A stretch of DNA of 64,000 nt from Anoxybacterium sp963668245 (GCA_963668245.2 OY764195.2:868001-932000), one strand, 5' to 3'; positions 17,286 to 26,212 are shown, counted from the first letter of the stretch. Numbers and translations are program-made. The notes: generated by a model from the letters alone, not told the origin.

Positions 17286-18635
17286 ATGATTAACAGAGCG
17301 AAATTAACGCAAGAGTTAGAAAAAGAGAAAAAACTATTTGCGGAAACGCATCAAAAATCAAGAGAGCTGTTTGAGCGAGCAAAAAAAAGCTTGATTACAG
17401 GACATGTAAATAACTGGCAAAATATGTGGGCCAGCGATTTCCCAATATATGTTGATAAGGCAAACGGATGTACTGTGGTAGATGTTGACGGAAATGAATA
17501 CGTTGACTTTTGCTTGGGTGATACAGGCGCAATGACAGGGCATTCACCAGCGTCGGTGGATACGATCAGCGAAAAATTAAGAAAGGGCAGTACCTTTATG
17601 CTTCCTACAGAGGATCATATCTGGGTAAGCGAAGAATTAACACGTAGATTTGGCTTATCTCATTGGCAGTTTGCCTTATCTGCATCTGACGCAAATCGGT
17701 TTGCGATTCGTTGGGCGAGATTTGCAACAGGCAGGAAAAAGATATTGGTGTTCAATCATTGCTACCATGGCACTGTAGATGAAACACTGGCCCAGTTATA
17801 TGAAGGAGATGTAGTAGGACCGAAAGAAGGAAGCCTGGGATATGGTATTGATCCCGTCGAAACAACAAAAGTAATTGAGTTTAATGATGTAGAAGCTTTG
17901 AGAAAAGCTCTGGAACCAGAAGACGTTGCGCTTGTTTTGGCAGAACCCGCACTAACAAATATCTCTATCGTACCTCCAGCACCTGGATTTCTTGAAGCAT
18001 TAAGAAAAATTACACGAGAAACAGGGACTCTTTTACTAATTGATGAAACTCATACAATTAGTGAAGGTATTGGAGGGTTCACTAGAAAGTATAGCCTCGA
18101 TCCGGACATGTTTGTTGTCGGAAAACCGATTGGAAGTGGTATCCCGTCTGCTGTGTATGGTTTTTCTAAGGAACTTGCTCAAAGAATCGAAGAAATATAT
18201 CCTGACCCAGAAGAGGCGGACGTATTAGGCGTTAGCACTACGCTGACAGGAAGTGCAATCGCTGCCGGCGCAATCAAAGCTACCTTGGAAACCGTCCTGA
18301 CTCAAGAAGCTTACGACCATATGATTCCACTTGCCAAACGCTTTGCTGATGGTGTTCAATCGGTCATTGATGAAAAGCAATTGCCTTGGAGAGTCATTCT
18401 CCTAGGTTCGAGGCTCGAGTATCTTTTCAATCAGGACAATCCGAAAAATGGTACTGATATCTATAATGCATTTCATGATTTTGAACTCCACTCCTATATG
18501 CATTTGGCATTGTTGAATAAGGGATTTATCATCACGCCTTTCCATAATATGGCGTTAATGTGTCCACAAACGACGAACCAGGATGTTGATAAACATACGG
18601 AAGCGTTCAGGGAAGTTGTTAGCAGAATTTTGTAG
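17286..18635 (+). CDS. class III aminotransferase, glutamate-1-semialdehyde-aminomutase-like (module B)
   Basis: The 449-residue PLP enzyme is paralogous to 10393-11748 along its full length. It shares VDGNEYVDFCLGDTGAMTGH, NHCYHGTVDE, LLIDETHTISEG and the Schiff-base region VVGKPIGSGIP with Lys280. GGAGGAGG at 17271-17278 selects ATG 17286 over an upstream in-frame ATG at 17226. As with its paralogue, a heme-biosynthesis role is unlikely given the catabolic context and its own sigma-54 promoter. It is the first gene after the divergent PAS-type activator. About 220 bp without a gene, holding another promoter, separates it from the amidohydrolase operon, so it can be regulated apart from that operon. 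Confidence 0.85.
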   Translation: MINRAKLTQELEKEKKLFAETHQKSRELFERAKKSLITGHVNNWQNMWASDFPIYVDKANGCTVVDVDGNEYVDFCLGDTGAMTGHSPASVDTISEKLRKGSTFMLPTEDHIWVSEELTRRFGLSHWQFALSASDANRFAIRWARFATGRKKILVFNHCYHGTVDETLAQLYEGDVVGPKEGSLGYGIDPVETTKVIEFNDVEALRKALEPEDVALVLAEPALTNISIVPPAPGFLEALRKITRETGTLLLIDETHTISEGIGGFTRKYSLDPDMFVVGKPIGSGIPSAVYGFSKELAQRIEEIYPDPEEADVLGVSTTLTGSAIAAGAIKATLETVLTQEAYDHMIPLAKRFADGVQSVIDEKQLPWRVILLGSRLEYLFNQDNPKNGTDIYNAFHDFELHSYMHLALLNKGFIITPFHNMALMCPQTTNQDVDKHTEAFREVVSRIL

Positions 18636-18662
18636 ATTCAAAACAAGACGACGCCAGATATA

Positions 18663-18691
18663 TATTCAAATTCAAATACAGTATTTGAATA
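18663..18691 (+). promoter_or_regulatory. long inverted repeat, possible enhancer or terminator
   Basis: TATTCAAA (18663-18670) pairs with TTTGAATA (18684-18691), and nested inside, TTCAAATAC-A-GTATTTGAA forms a near-perfect dyad. It carries the same TATTC/GAATA ends as the UAS-like sites but with wider spacing. It could also act as a weak terminator for the aminotransferase. Confidence 0.45.
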
Positions 18692-18750
18692 TAAATAGGT
18701 AAGAAATTTGCTGAAAAATAAACGCTATGCGAGAATTTGACTGGTGATAT

Positions 18751-18766
18751 TATTCGTTTATGAATA
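18751..18766 (+). promoter_or_regulatory. UAS-like site, TATTC-N6-GAATA
   Basis: TATTCgtttatGAATA matches the pattern at 15269-15284. It lies only 40 bp upstream of the sigma-54 promoter at 18807, which is close for an enhancer but within known cases. Confidence 0.55.
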
Positions 18767-18806
18767 ATTGTTATGCGAAATATGCTGCGAATTCAAACAT
18801 CCAATG

Positions 18807-18822
18807 TGGCATGATACATGCA
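18807..18822 (+). promoter_or_regulatory. sigma-54 promoter for the amidohydrolase operon
   Basis: TGGCATGATACATGCA matches TGGCAY-N5-TTGCW except for one T-to-A change in the -12 element, with correct GG-GC spacing. It lies 37 bp before the amidohydrolase start. Confidence 0.78.
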
Positions 18823-18859
18823 ATCATAATGAGTAATACATTGAAGGGAGATGAAATAT

Positions 18860-20494
18860 ATGATCGCAGATTTGGTTTTGAAAAATGCAAATGTCTATAC
18901 AATGGATCAAGCTATGAATCGGGCAACCGGGATCGCTATCAAGCAACAAAAGATTGTTTTCGTTGGTGATGAGGAAGACCTTGAGGAATATATTGGAGAA
19001 TCCACAAAAGTAGTAGATGTCAATGGAAAAATGGTATTGCCTGGGTTTATTGATGCCCATGCACATCCCATCATGACATCATTTCTTTCACACAGTGCAA
19101 TGTTCAATATGGATATGAAGGTTGAGGATGTCTTAGACAAACTAAAAAACCATATTGAAGAAAATCCCGAAGACCAAGCCTATATTGGACTTGCGTATCC
19201 CGAAACCAATATAGATCCCCAAAAATATAATAAAAAAACTTTAGATGAAATTTGTCCGGATAAACCATTGATGATGATGGCAAGCAATTTCCATGAGGGT
19301 TGGTGCAATTCGAAAGCGCTGGAAATGGCAGGAGTTGACAGGGATTATATCGACCCAGTTCCAGGGGTACAGTATTTCTGCAGGGATAATGGGGGAGAAC
19401 CTTCAGGCCGTATGATTGAGATTGAACCGACGGAAGTTATTTTTAGGGCGATTGATGCATATCATATCAACAATGCGAAGCTAACGCTGAAAGGAATCAT
19501 TGATGAATATAACTCGCTGGGTGTTACTAGCATAGCAGAGTGTGGGATCGTGAATTCCGCTGAAAAAATGGGCGTGAATACCGTGGCGGAAATGAAAGAA
19601 AATGGGCAGCTATCGTGCCGCATTTTCGGATCTCTTTTCATGTATATAAAAACGCAGAGAGAAAACATTGTTGACCTTTTAGCCGGATTAAATTCGGAAT
19701 TTCATGATGATGAATTCTGCATACGCACATTAAAAATAATCCTTGATGGTTGTATCGAGGCCAGAAGCGCGAGTTGCTTCGAAACGTACCAGGATTTTGA
19801 GAAACTGACAGAACCAATGTTATATGGCGAAGAACTTCAGAATTTATTTTTAGAATCAGCTGAAAAAGGATTCGATATTCATTTACATGGACTTGGGGAT
19901 AGAGCGGTGCACGAAACTTTAATGGCAGCAAAGCATGTAAGAGAAGCAGGATACGATGATATTCGAATCACAAATGCACATACGCATTGCGTATTGGATG
20001 AGGACCTTGACTTATTTAAAAAATACAATGTCATCGGTAATTTTACTCCGCAATGGTTTCATTTTAAAACATGCAATGTTGACGCGCTAGGCGAGAAAAA
20101 GGCAGCTAAACTGCTGAGAATGAAGTCTCTGATGGATTTGGGAGTGATTTGCACAATTGGAAGTGATATGCCTTCGGATGAAATCGGTATCGAACCAGTA
20201 AAAGCGATTGAAATGGCACTCACAAGACAATTGTTTGGACAAAAAAATACAGAGCCACTGGAACCGAGCACAGAGCGATTGACCATGACGGATGCCTTGA
20301 AAGCATGCACGATTAACGCAGCATATCAAATTCACATGGAAGACAAAATAGGGTCAATCGAAGTTGGTAAATACGCGGATATTATTGTAATGGATAGAAA
20401 TTTATACGAAGTAGATACGTACGATATCCATAAGGTTCCGGTTTCTCTCACCATTTATAATGGTGAAATCGTCTATGAAAAGCCAACTCATTGA
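18860..20494 (+). CDS. YtcJ-type metal-dependent amidohydrolase (first copy)
   Basis: The 544-residue cytoplasmic enzyme belongs to the amidohydrolase superfamily, YtcJ/AepA group. Metal-site motifs are GFIDAHAHP (the HxH), DIHLHGLGDRA, NAHTHCV and IGSDMPSD (final Asp). These enzymes hydrolyse amide or related C-N bonds, and natural substrates are mostly unknown. An ATG at 18851 is in frame, but AGGGAG at 18845-18850 is 9 bp from ATG 18860, so the latter is used. It opens a likely operon reaching at least 25537, under the sigma-54 promoter at 18807. A second member of the family lies three genes downstream but is clearly diverged from it. Confidence 0.87.
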   Translation: MIADLVLKNANVYTMDQAMNRATGIAIKQQKIVFVGDEEDLEEYIGESTKVVDVNGKMVLPGFIDAHAHPIMTSFLSHSAMFNMDMKVEDVLDKLKNHIEENPEDQAYIGLAYPETNIDPQKYNKKTLDEICPDKPLMMMASNFHEGWCNSKALEMAGVDRDYIDPVPGVQYFCRDNGGEPSGRMIEIEPTEVIFRAIDAYHINNAKLTLKGIIDEYNSLGVTSIAECGIVNSAEKMGVNTVAEMKENGQLSCRIFGSLFMYIKTQRENIVDLLAGLNSEFHDDEFCIRTLKIILDGCIEARSASCFETYQDFEKLTEPMLYGEELQNLFLESAEKGFDIHLHGLGDRAVHETLMAAKHVREAGYDDIRITNAHTHCVLDEDLDLFKKYNVIGNFTPQWFHFKTCNVDALGEKKAAKLLRMKSLMDLGVICTIGSDMPSDEIGIEPVKAIEMALTRQLFGQKNTEPLEPSTERLTMTDALKACTINAAYQIHMEDKIGSIEVGKYADIIVMDRNLYEVDTYDIHKVPVSLTIYNGEIVYEKPTH

Positions 20495-20531
20495 TAGACG
20501 TATCAAGCAAAATGAAATATGGAGGGAAGAT

Positions 20532-21170
20532 ATGAAAATATATGATTTAACCGGTGTGTTAGCAAATGGAATGTGGGATTATGGCGAACCTTTCATCCCA
20601 TTTGGCATCAAACGAATTGCATCCTATGAGGAGGATGGATATGTTGCTTCAGCGGTGACAATGACAACACATACTGGAACTCATATGGATTGTGCAAGAC
20701 ATTTCGGAGAGGAAAGAAAGGCGATCAACGAGATTGATTTGTCCAAATTTATGGGTCCCGCACGTCTGATTGATGTTACCGAAATGTGTGAGAGACATGC
20801 TCCAATTACAAGAGATATGCTAAAAAGTGCCGGGGGAGAAGCTTTACAAGCCGATGAGATTTGTGTCATGTACACCGGGTGGGATAAAGAATGGGGAAGT
20901 GAGGGGTATGTTGATGAGTACCCGTATCTATCAGTAGATGGTGCAAAATACTTGGTTGAAAAAGGCATCAAAATGATAGCAACAGACATTCCAATTATAG
21001 GAGATCCCCATGGAACGGATACTGATATGGTGTTCTGCAAAAAAGAAATACCAAGTGTGTTTTCTTTAGTAAACCTTGGCGAATTACCGAATCAATTTAT
21101 ATTTGCAGCATTTCCATTAAAAATCGAAGCGGGAGATGGAAGTCCGGTACGAGCAGTAGCCTGGGAATAA
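20532..21170 (+). CDS. cyclase-family metal-dependent hydrolase (kynurenine-formamidase-like)
   Basis: The 212-residue protein has the signature TTHTGTHMDCARHFG near residue 55, with histidines and aspartate placed as in the cyclase/KynB family (Zn or Mn site), and an early YDLTGVL strand. Family members hydrolyse N-formyl bonds, cyclic amides or related groups, for example N-formylkynurenine or isatin. GGAGGG at 20521-20526 fixes ATG 20532; a longer reading from 20460 overlaps the previous gene and is rejected. It sits between an amidohydrolase and an SDR in one operon, which suggests hydrolysis of an acylated or cyclic intermediate of the same pathway. Confidence 0.85.
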   Translation: MKIYDLTGVLANGMWDYGEPFIPFGIKRIASYEEDGYVASAVTMTTHTGTHMDCARHFGEERKAINEIDLSKFMGPARLIDVTEMCERHAPITRDMLKSAGGEALQADEICVMYTGWDKEWGSEGYVDEYPYLSVDGAKYLVEKGIKMIATDIPIIGDPHGTDTDMVFCKKEIPSVFSLVNLGELPNQFIFAAFPLKIEAGDGSPVRAVAWE

Positions 21171-21212
21171 GAAGCGTTAAGAAAGATTTATCATATTGAA
21201 GGAGGAATAAAA

Positions 21213-22010
21213 ATGGAACACTTTATTAGTTTTGAAAACAAAATCTGCTTGGTGACAGGGGCAGGAAGTTCTGAGGGAATTGGATTTGCAGCAGCTAAAA
21301 TTATCGGAAAACTTGGAGGAATTATAGCCGTTACATCAACTTCAAAGCGTATTTACGACAGAGTTGATGAATTAAGAGCTGAGGGCATCACTGCTTCTGG
21401 ATATACAGCAGATTTAATGCATCGAGATCAGGTGAGAGAACTTGTTCAAACTGTAATTAACGATTATGGGAAAATAGATATTTTGATTAACAGTGCGGGC
21501 ATGGTGCAAGTTGGGAAAGAAGAAGTTTTTGATGAATTTGCATATTTAAATCAAGAAGACTGGGATGATGCCATCGAAAGAAATCTAGGCACCAATTTCA
21601 ATGTCACAAGAACAGTTATGCCGTATATGATTGAGAACAAGTATGGAAGAATCGTCAATGTTGCGTCCGTTACAGGCCCCTATGTGGCAAATCCGGGGAT
21701 GGCGGCGTATTGTGCTGCAAAAGCAGGGATTATTGGAATGAGTCGTGCAATTGCCATCGAGGTGGGGAAGCATAATATCAATGTCAACAGTGTAGATCCT
21801 GGATGGATTGCAACTGCATCACAGCAGATTGAAGAAGCAGCAGGATCAGAAAACACTCCTCTTGGCAGAGGCGGAACGCCAGAAGAAGTTGCAAACATGA
21901 TTGTTTTCTTAGCTTCGGAAAAAGCATCATACATTACAGGACAAGATTTTGTTGTTGATGGTGGCAACATCATTCAGGAATACAAGGGCCCGAAAGAATT
22001 ATATTATTAG
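21213..22010 (+). CDS. short-chain dehydrogenase/reductase (module B)
   Basis: The 265-residue SDR is paralogous to 11900-12697: same length, same MxHFIxF(E/D)N start, TGAGSSEGIG cofactor motif, catalytic Tyr166/Lys170 in YCAAK, and the shared ending EYKGPKELYY. NSAG replaces the more usual NNAG. GGAGG at 21201-21205 supports the ATG. The paired duplication of an SDR and an aminotransferase in two independently regulated modules implies two related substrates or two conditions for one step. Confidence 0.88.
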   Translation: MEHFISFENKICLVTGAGSSEGIGFAAAKIIGKLGGIIAVTSTSKRIYDRVDELRAEGITASGYTADLMHRDQVRELVQTVINDYGKIDILINSAGMVQVGKEEVFDEFAYLNQEDWDDAIERNLGTNFNVTRTVMPYMIENKYGRIVNVASVTGPYVANPGMAAYCAAKAGIIGMSRAIAIEVGKHNINVNSVDPGWIATASQQIEEAAGSENTPLGRGGTPEEVANMIVFLASEKASYITGQDFVVDGGNIIQEYKGPKELYY

Positions 22011-22072
22011 ATTTCTACTGTGAGCGAAAATTCGTAAAAGAGTTTTGCGGGTTGTTTGGAAAGGGGGAAATT

Positions 22073-23704
22073 ATGAAGAGAAAAATATATTTTAGTTCCA
22101 GCATTTTTACTTCCGAAAGTGAAAAACCGATTCCAGGGGCTGTAGTAGTAGAAGGAGATAGAATTCTTTATGTGGGTGATAAGGACGGTGCAGAGATTTA
22201 TAAGGATGGTTCGGAAGTAGAAGATTTAGGAGACAGGACCATAACTCCCGGTTTAATCGACTGCCACACGCACGCATACAATGGCGCTATCATGTTTGCA
22301 ATGACATCCCACTTTGTTTCTCCAGCTTTTAGTGAACAAGAGCTAATCCAAGATATGAAGAATTACATCATGGAAAACAAAGAAACAAAAGGCGGATGTT
22401 ACTTATTCTTTCTATATGATCCTGAAAAGTCTGGTAAATTTACAAAATACAAATTAGACGAAGTGTTCGGCAAGGATATACCAATTGTTCTGACAGATAT
22501 CTCCTTCCATGGGGGGGCATTTTCATCAAAAGCATTGGAAAAAATCGGCTATGACAGTAATGCTCCTATTCCGAAGGGTAGTAATATTGAATGGGAAACG
22601 GATGGAACGTTGGGTTATGTAAGTGAAACGTTATATTTTCAATTGCTTTCAAAGATCTATATCACGGAAGACAAAAAAATTACAGATGAAGCGATTGACT
22701 TTGTACAGGACTTGTTTAATTCGAACGGTTTTACAACAATTGTGGATATGCTTCCAATGGCCAATGTAGAAATATGGAATGAAAAGGGATTCAAAGAAAG
22801 AGAAAATAACGGAACATTAAGATTACGAGTCGGTGTATGCACTGATTTGGAAGCGGATGCGAAAGACTGGATGAGTTATAAAGAAAGACTAAACAGCGAT
22901 TATCTTTTTCATTGCGGGCTGAAAGGATTCGTTGACGGCGGCTTTACAAATTCGACCGCTTGGATCTCAATCCCTTATGCGGAAGGACCAAATCAAGGTA
23001 CCTATGGACAGGCAGTTAACGATATGGAGATTTACAGAAAAAAAATCAAAGAAGCCAATGATCTGGGATTCGGCGTAAGGCTTCATGCAGAAGGAGACCG
23101 AGCTGTAACAGAAGCGATTTCAATGTTCAGTGAATCTTCCAATACTGAGGCAATTAATCAGGTTGAACATGCAACTGCTATGACGGATGAGGTGCTTGAG
23201 CAAGTGAGGCAATATCTGAAACGTAAAAAATTATGCTTAAATATGCAACCGATTTTTCTGTATAACGAGGCGCCTTCAGAAGATTATCCTGTAACTTGTG
23301 GTATTCGGTTCTATAACGATAATGCAGTGAGAGTAAGGAGCGCGATGGATACGGGAGCAAATGTTTCTCTTGGTAGCACGGATTATCCAGTTACTATGCC
23401 TGTTGCTAAGGATCATATCCGAATCGCCGTGAATAGACTTTCCGATCAAGAAGGATCTTATTATTATAAGGCAGGATATATGATGGACGAAGCGATTACG
23501 TTGCCAGAGATTTTACAGGCAATGACGAAGAATTCGGCATATTCTATTGGAAAGCAAGACCTCTTGGGATTGTTAAAGAAGGATTATAAAGCTGATTTAA
23601 CGGTTTTCGATTGTGATCTATTTGCATTGAAGAAATCAGATTATGCAGGCATTTCTATTTTTAAAACGGTTTTTGATGGAAAAGAAGTATATCAGAAACA
23701 ATAG
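22073..23704 (+). CDS. YtcJ-type metal-dependent amidohydrolase (second copy)
   Basis: The 543-residue amidohydrolase-superfamily enzyme has TPGLIDCHTHAYNGA (HxH), GVRLHAEGDRA, QVEHATAM and LGSTDYPVTMP (last Asp). It belongs to the same YtcJ-like group as 18860-20494 but differs at the metal-site flanks, so the two probably act on different bonds. AGGGGG at 22061-22066 selects ATG 22073 over an in-frame upstream start. It is followed 19 bp later by a small protein. No signal peptide is seen, so it acts in the cytoplasm. Confidence 0.86.
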   Translation: MKRKIYFSSSIFTSESEKPIPGAVVVEGDRILYVGDKDGAEIYKDGSEVEDLGDRTITPGLIDCHTHAYNGAIMFAMTSHFVSPAFSEQELIQDMKNYIMENKETKGGCYLFFLYDPEKSGKFTKYKLDEVFGKDIPIVLTDISFHGGAFSSKALEKIGYDSNAPIPKGSNIEWETDGTLGYVSETLYFQLLSKIYITEDKKITDEAIDFVQDLFNSNGFTTIVDMLPMANVEIWNEKGFKERENNGTLRLRVGVCTDLEADAKDWMSYKERLNSDYLFHCGLKGFVDGGFTNSTAWISIPYAEGPNQGTYGQAVNDMEIYRKKIKEANDLGFGVRLHAEGDRAVTEAISMFSESSNTEAINQVEHATAMTDEVLEQVRQYLKRKKLCLNMQPIFLYNEAPSEDYPVTCGIRFYNDNAVRVRSAMDTGANVSLGSTDYPVTMPVAKDHIRIAVNRLSDQEGSYYYKAGYMMDEAITLPEILQAMTKNSAYSIGKQDLLGLLKKDYKADLTVFDCDLFALKKSDYAGISIFKTVFDGKEVYQKQ

Positions 23705-23723
23705 AACAGGTTAGGAGGCAAAT

Positions 23724-24089
23724 ATGTCTTATATAGAAGTATACCCCAAAAATACAAAGGCTCAAGATAAGTTGTCGAAAGAGAGTGAACCTTTATTTAC
23801 CTTGCTTGTAGGAGTTGTAGAAAAAGCTTATGGGGTACCAGAATATGATATTATCGTCGAACTAAACCGTTGCTCGGTTATTCAATTCAATGCCAAGGCT
23901 ATAGAACTGAATGTCGCACCTGATGTTGTAATCAAAATCAGCACCAGCGATACAGAGTTTATGGACAATGCAGAAGAATTAAAAGATTTACTTGTTTCAG
24001 GATGGAAGGAATTATTTGGAGCAGACCTTACAATGGAGTGCTGGCTTGACTTCTTTCATACTTGGGGATGCACCATAGATTTCAGCTAA
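23724..24089 (+). CDS. small hypothetical protein, possibly tautomerase-like
   Basis: I do not firmly recognise this 121-residue protein. It has an N-terminal strand (SYIEVYPKNT), a helix with LLVGVVEKAYGVPEYDIIVELNR, and a second helix with MDNAEELKDLLVSGWKELFG. The beta-alpha-beta order, and the helix leading into a VPxxDIxVEL strand, recall tautomerase-superfamily (4-OT/MIF) subunits. However, residue 2 is Ser rather than the catalytic N-terminal Pro, so a classical tautomerase is doubtful. AGGAGG at 23711-23716 is a good ribosome site. It lies within the amidohydrolase operon and so probably serves that pathway. Confidence 0.6.
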   Translation: MSYIEVYPKNTKAQDKLSKESEPLFTLLVGVVEKAYGVPEYDIIVELNRCSVIQFNAKAIELNVAPDVVIKISTSDTEFMDNAEELKDLLVSGWKELFGADLTMECWLDFFHTWGCTIDFS

Positions 24090-24151
24090 AAACTTTGAAA
24101 GGAGTTCAATCGCGCTATTATCAGTTTTATTTTTAGAAGGAGGATGAAACC

Positions 24152-25537
24152 ATGGAAAACACGAATGAAAAAGAAATCAATGTTACGACAGAGAGTGAAT
24201 TCAGCAGTAAAAAAATCACAAGCTTATTTTGGAAGTACAGCTTATTGGCCTTGGCGGGATTATTTCTTCAAGGGGTATCAGGTGTTGCCGACGGCAGATT
24301 TATTGGAAATGGTGTAGGTCCTATGGGACTTGCAACAATCAGTGTTATTGTGCCATTTATGACAACCACCATCGCAGTATTTTTGTTATTTGGAATTGGT
24401 TCTTCTACGCTTGCAGCAATTAAACTTGGAGATGGAAAAGTAGATGAGGCAAGAGATATATACGGTAGTGTCATGATTTTTTCTCTGTTTTTTACAGTGA
24501 TTGTGGTAGCTCTTGTATTGCTGAATTTGAACCCAATACTAAAGCTGTTTGGCGCCAATTCGGATATACTTCCCTACGCCAGATCCTATGCAATTCCTTT
24601 TATGTTGGGATTCCCACTTTATATCATGGGTAACATAGCCTATTTCTTTACTCGCCTGGCTGAAAGACCTTTTGCTGCTTCCCTTTCCTTCATCGGAGGA
24701 GGAATCGTATCGATTGGAGTCGAGTATTATGTTGTTTATTTCTTAAAATGGGGTGTTGCAGGCTCTGCAATCGCATTTGTTGTAGCGGTTGGAGCCACCT
24801 CACTCTTAATTCCATATCTACAATTTTCTTCTACGCCTTTCAAACTCAAGCTCTCTGATTTTAAAATAAACTTCGGTTATGTACTGGAGACCTTCAAAAT
24901 CGGTTTTGCTATGTTTATCATTCAGATTTCAACTGTTATTTCAACGATTATCATTAACAATCTGATATTGAAGCATGGCATTCCAGAACTTCATCTAGCT
25001 GCATTCGGAATTATGAACGCTTATATTGCCTATATTCTATCGATGTTCACAACGGCCTTCATTACCGGGATTCAACCAATTGCAAGCTATAATCTGGGAG
25101 CAAAAAATTATGCTAGGGTTGCGTCTTTGGTCAAAGTTGGAATTACGCAAAGTACGATTGCTATTATAGCGCTAATGGTTATTGTATTCACCTTTGCAGA
25201 TCCAATTTTAACTTTCTTTATTGGACCTGTTCCAGAACTGGTAGCCGCCACAAAAGAAGCCATGAAAATCTACTTGCTTTTATATGCGTTGGGAAATGTT
25301 TCGCAGATTGTCGCTGGGTATTATATGGCAGTGGAAAAGAACGCACTTGCAATCTTGAATGGATTAGCAAGGGTAATTATTTTTGCAGTACCGCTTCTGT
25401 TTATCCTTCCAAACTACTTTGGATTAAAAGGAGTTTGGCTTGCACAGCCTTGCGCGGATGTACTTGCGTTTATTTTGGCGGGAGCTTTTATTATGAGAGA
25501 AACAAAGCGTCTGAACAAAATGGAAAACACACTGTAA
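24152..25537 (+). CDS. MATE-family efflux transporter
   Basis: The 461-residue membrane protein has the twelve-helix MATE fold, as two six-helix halves. Recognisable parts are LALAGLFLQGVSGVADGRFIGNGVG in helix 1-2, and TAFITGIQPIASYNLGAKNY in the second half. MATE pumps export cations or metabolites using Na+ or H+ gradients. AAGGAGG at 24137-24143 precedes ATG 24152. As the last large gene in the sigma-54 operon, it may expel a toxic intermediate or end product; this is inferred from position only. Confidence 0.88.
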   Translation: MENTNEKEINVTTESEFSSKKITSLFWKYSLLALAGLFLQGVSGVADGRFIGNGVGPMGLATISVIVPFMTTTIAVFLLFGIGSSTLAAIKLGDGKVDEARDIYGSVMIFSLFFTVIVVALVLLNLNPILKLFGANSDILPYARSYAIPFMLGFPLYIMGNIAYFFTRLAERPFAASLSFIGGGIVSIGVEYYVVYFLKWGVAGSAIAFVVAVGATSLLIPYLQFSSTPFKLKLSDFKINFGYVLETFKIGFAMFIIQISTVISTIIINNLILKHGIPELHLAAFGIMNAYIAYILSMFTTAFITGIQPIASYNLGAKNYARVASLVKVGITQSTIAIIALMVIVFTFADPILTFFIGPVPELVAATKEAMKIYLLLYALGNVSQIVAGYYMAVEKNALAILNGLARVIIFAVPLLFILPNYFGLKGVWLAQPCADVLAFILAGAFIMRETKRLNKMENTL

Positions 25538-25626
25538 TTTGTATTGAGCTACTAAAAATATTCAGTGGTGCTTTGGAACATTAGATACGGTTAAGTACCG
25601 CGTGTACTAATGGGAGGTCATTCAAG

Positions 25627-26118
25627 ATGGAACATGAAAAATCAACAAAAATGAAAATTCCAGAGCTAAATATTGAAAAACTATTCTATTTAGAAGCAGA
25701 ATGTGCGCCGCCTATAGAAATTGGGGATGTAGGAAAAGCAAATTTGCTAATCTACCCTATTTTAGGCGGGTATTTTGAAGGTGAAAAACTAAGCGGAGAA
25801 ATCATGAACTTCGGAGCAGACTGGAACTATATGGATAAAGATTTGGTGGACGTGATGGACACGAGATATCTCCTAAAAACGGATGACGGTGCTTTTATTT
25901 CTATTTCCACAAACGGAAGATGGTTGGGCACCGCTGAACAAGATGAAGCAATAGGCAGGGGAGAATTTATTGATCCGAGTGAATACTATTTCAGACAGCA
26001 TCTGTTCTTTGAAACGGGAGCGGAAAAATATAAATGGCTGAATGGAATCATTGCGTTTGCAGTAATGGGAATCAAGGAAACCGGAGAAATCTGTTATAAC
26101 GCGTATATGGTCAAATAA
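25627..26118 (+). CDS. DUF3237 family protein
   Basis: The 163-residue protein fits DUF3237. It has LEAECAPPIEIGDVGKANL, the strand-turn LGGYFEGEKLSGEIMNFGADW, DTRYLLKTDDGAFISI and a terminal NGIIAFAVMGIK strand. Members are small beta-barrel proteins of unknown function, often found near catabolic genes. GGGAGG at 25611-25616 sets the start. It is 89 bp after the MATE gene with no terminator between, and a very strong terminator follows, so I place it as the last gene of the amidohydrolase operon. Confidence 0.72.
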   Translation: MEHEKSTKMKIPELNIEKLFYLEAECAPPIEIGDVGKANLLIYPILGGYFEGEKLSGEIMNFGADWNYMDKDLVDVMDTRYLLKTDDGAFISISTNGRWLGTAEQDEAIGRGEFIDPSEYYFRQHLFFETGAEKYKWLNGIIAFAVMGIKETGEICYNAYMVK

Positions 26119-26158
26119 CAACGACTATAAATTCGTACATTGGCGATTGATAAAATTT

Positions 26159-26212
26159 AAGGGGCTGTTGCAAAATAACTGAAAATCAGGGATTTTGCAA
26201 CAGCCCCTTTTA
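26159..26212 (+). terminator. very strong terminator closing the catabolic operon
   Basis: GGGGCTGTTGCAAAAT (26161-26176) pairs perfectly with ATTTTGCAACAGCCCC (26192-26207), with A before and TTTT after. A 16-bp perfect stem followed by T is unusually strong. Confidence 0.88.

Noticed and set aside
10393..18635. The two aminotransferases as HemL of heme synthesis
   Set aside because: There are two copies in a sigma-54-controlled catabolic cluster with no other heme genes nearby; similarity to the aminomutase family alone does not give that function.
26159..26212. The 16-bp inverted repeat as an insertion-sequence end pair
   Set aside because: GGGGCTGTTGCAAAAT looks somewhat like some IS ends, but the two arms are only 15 bp apart and are followed by T's at an operon end, so a terminator is the simple reading.
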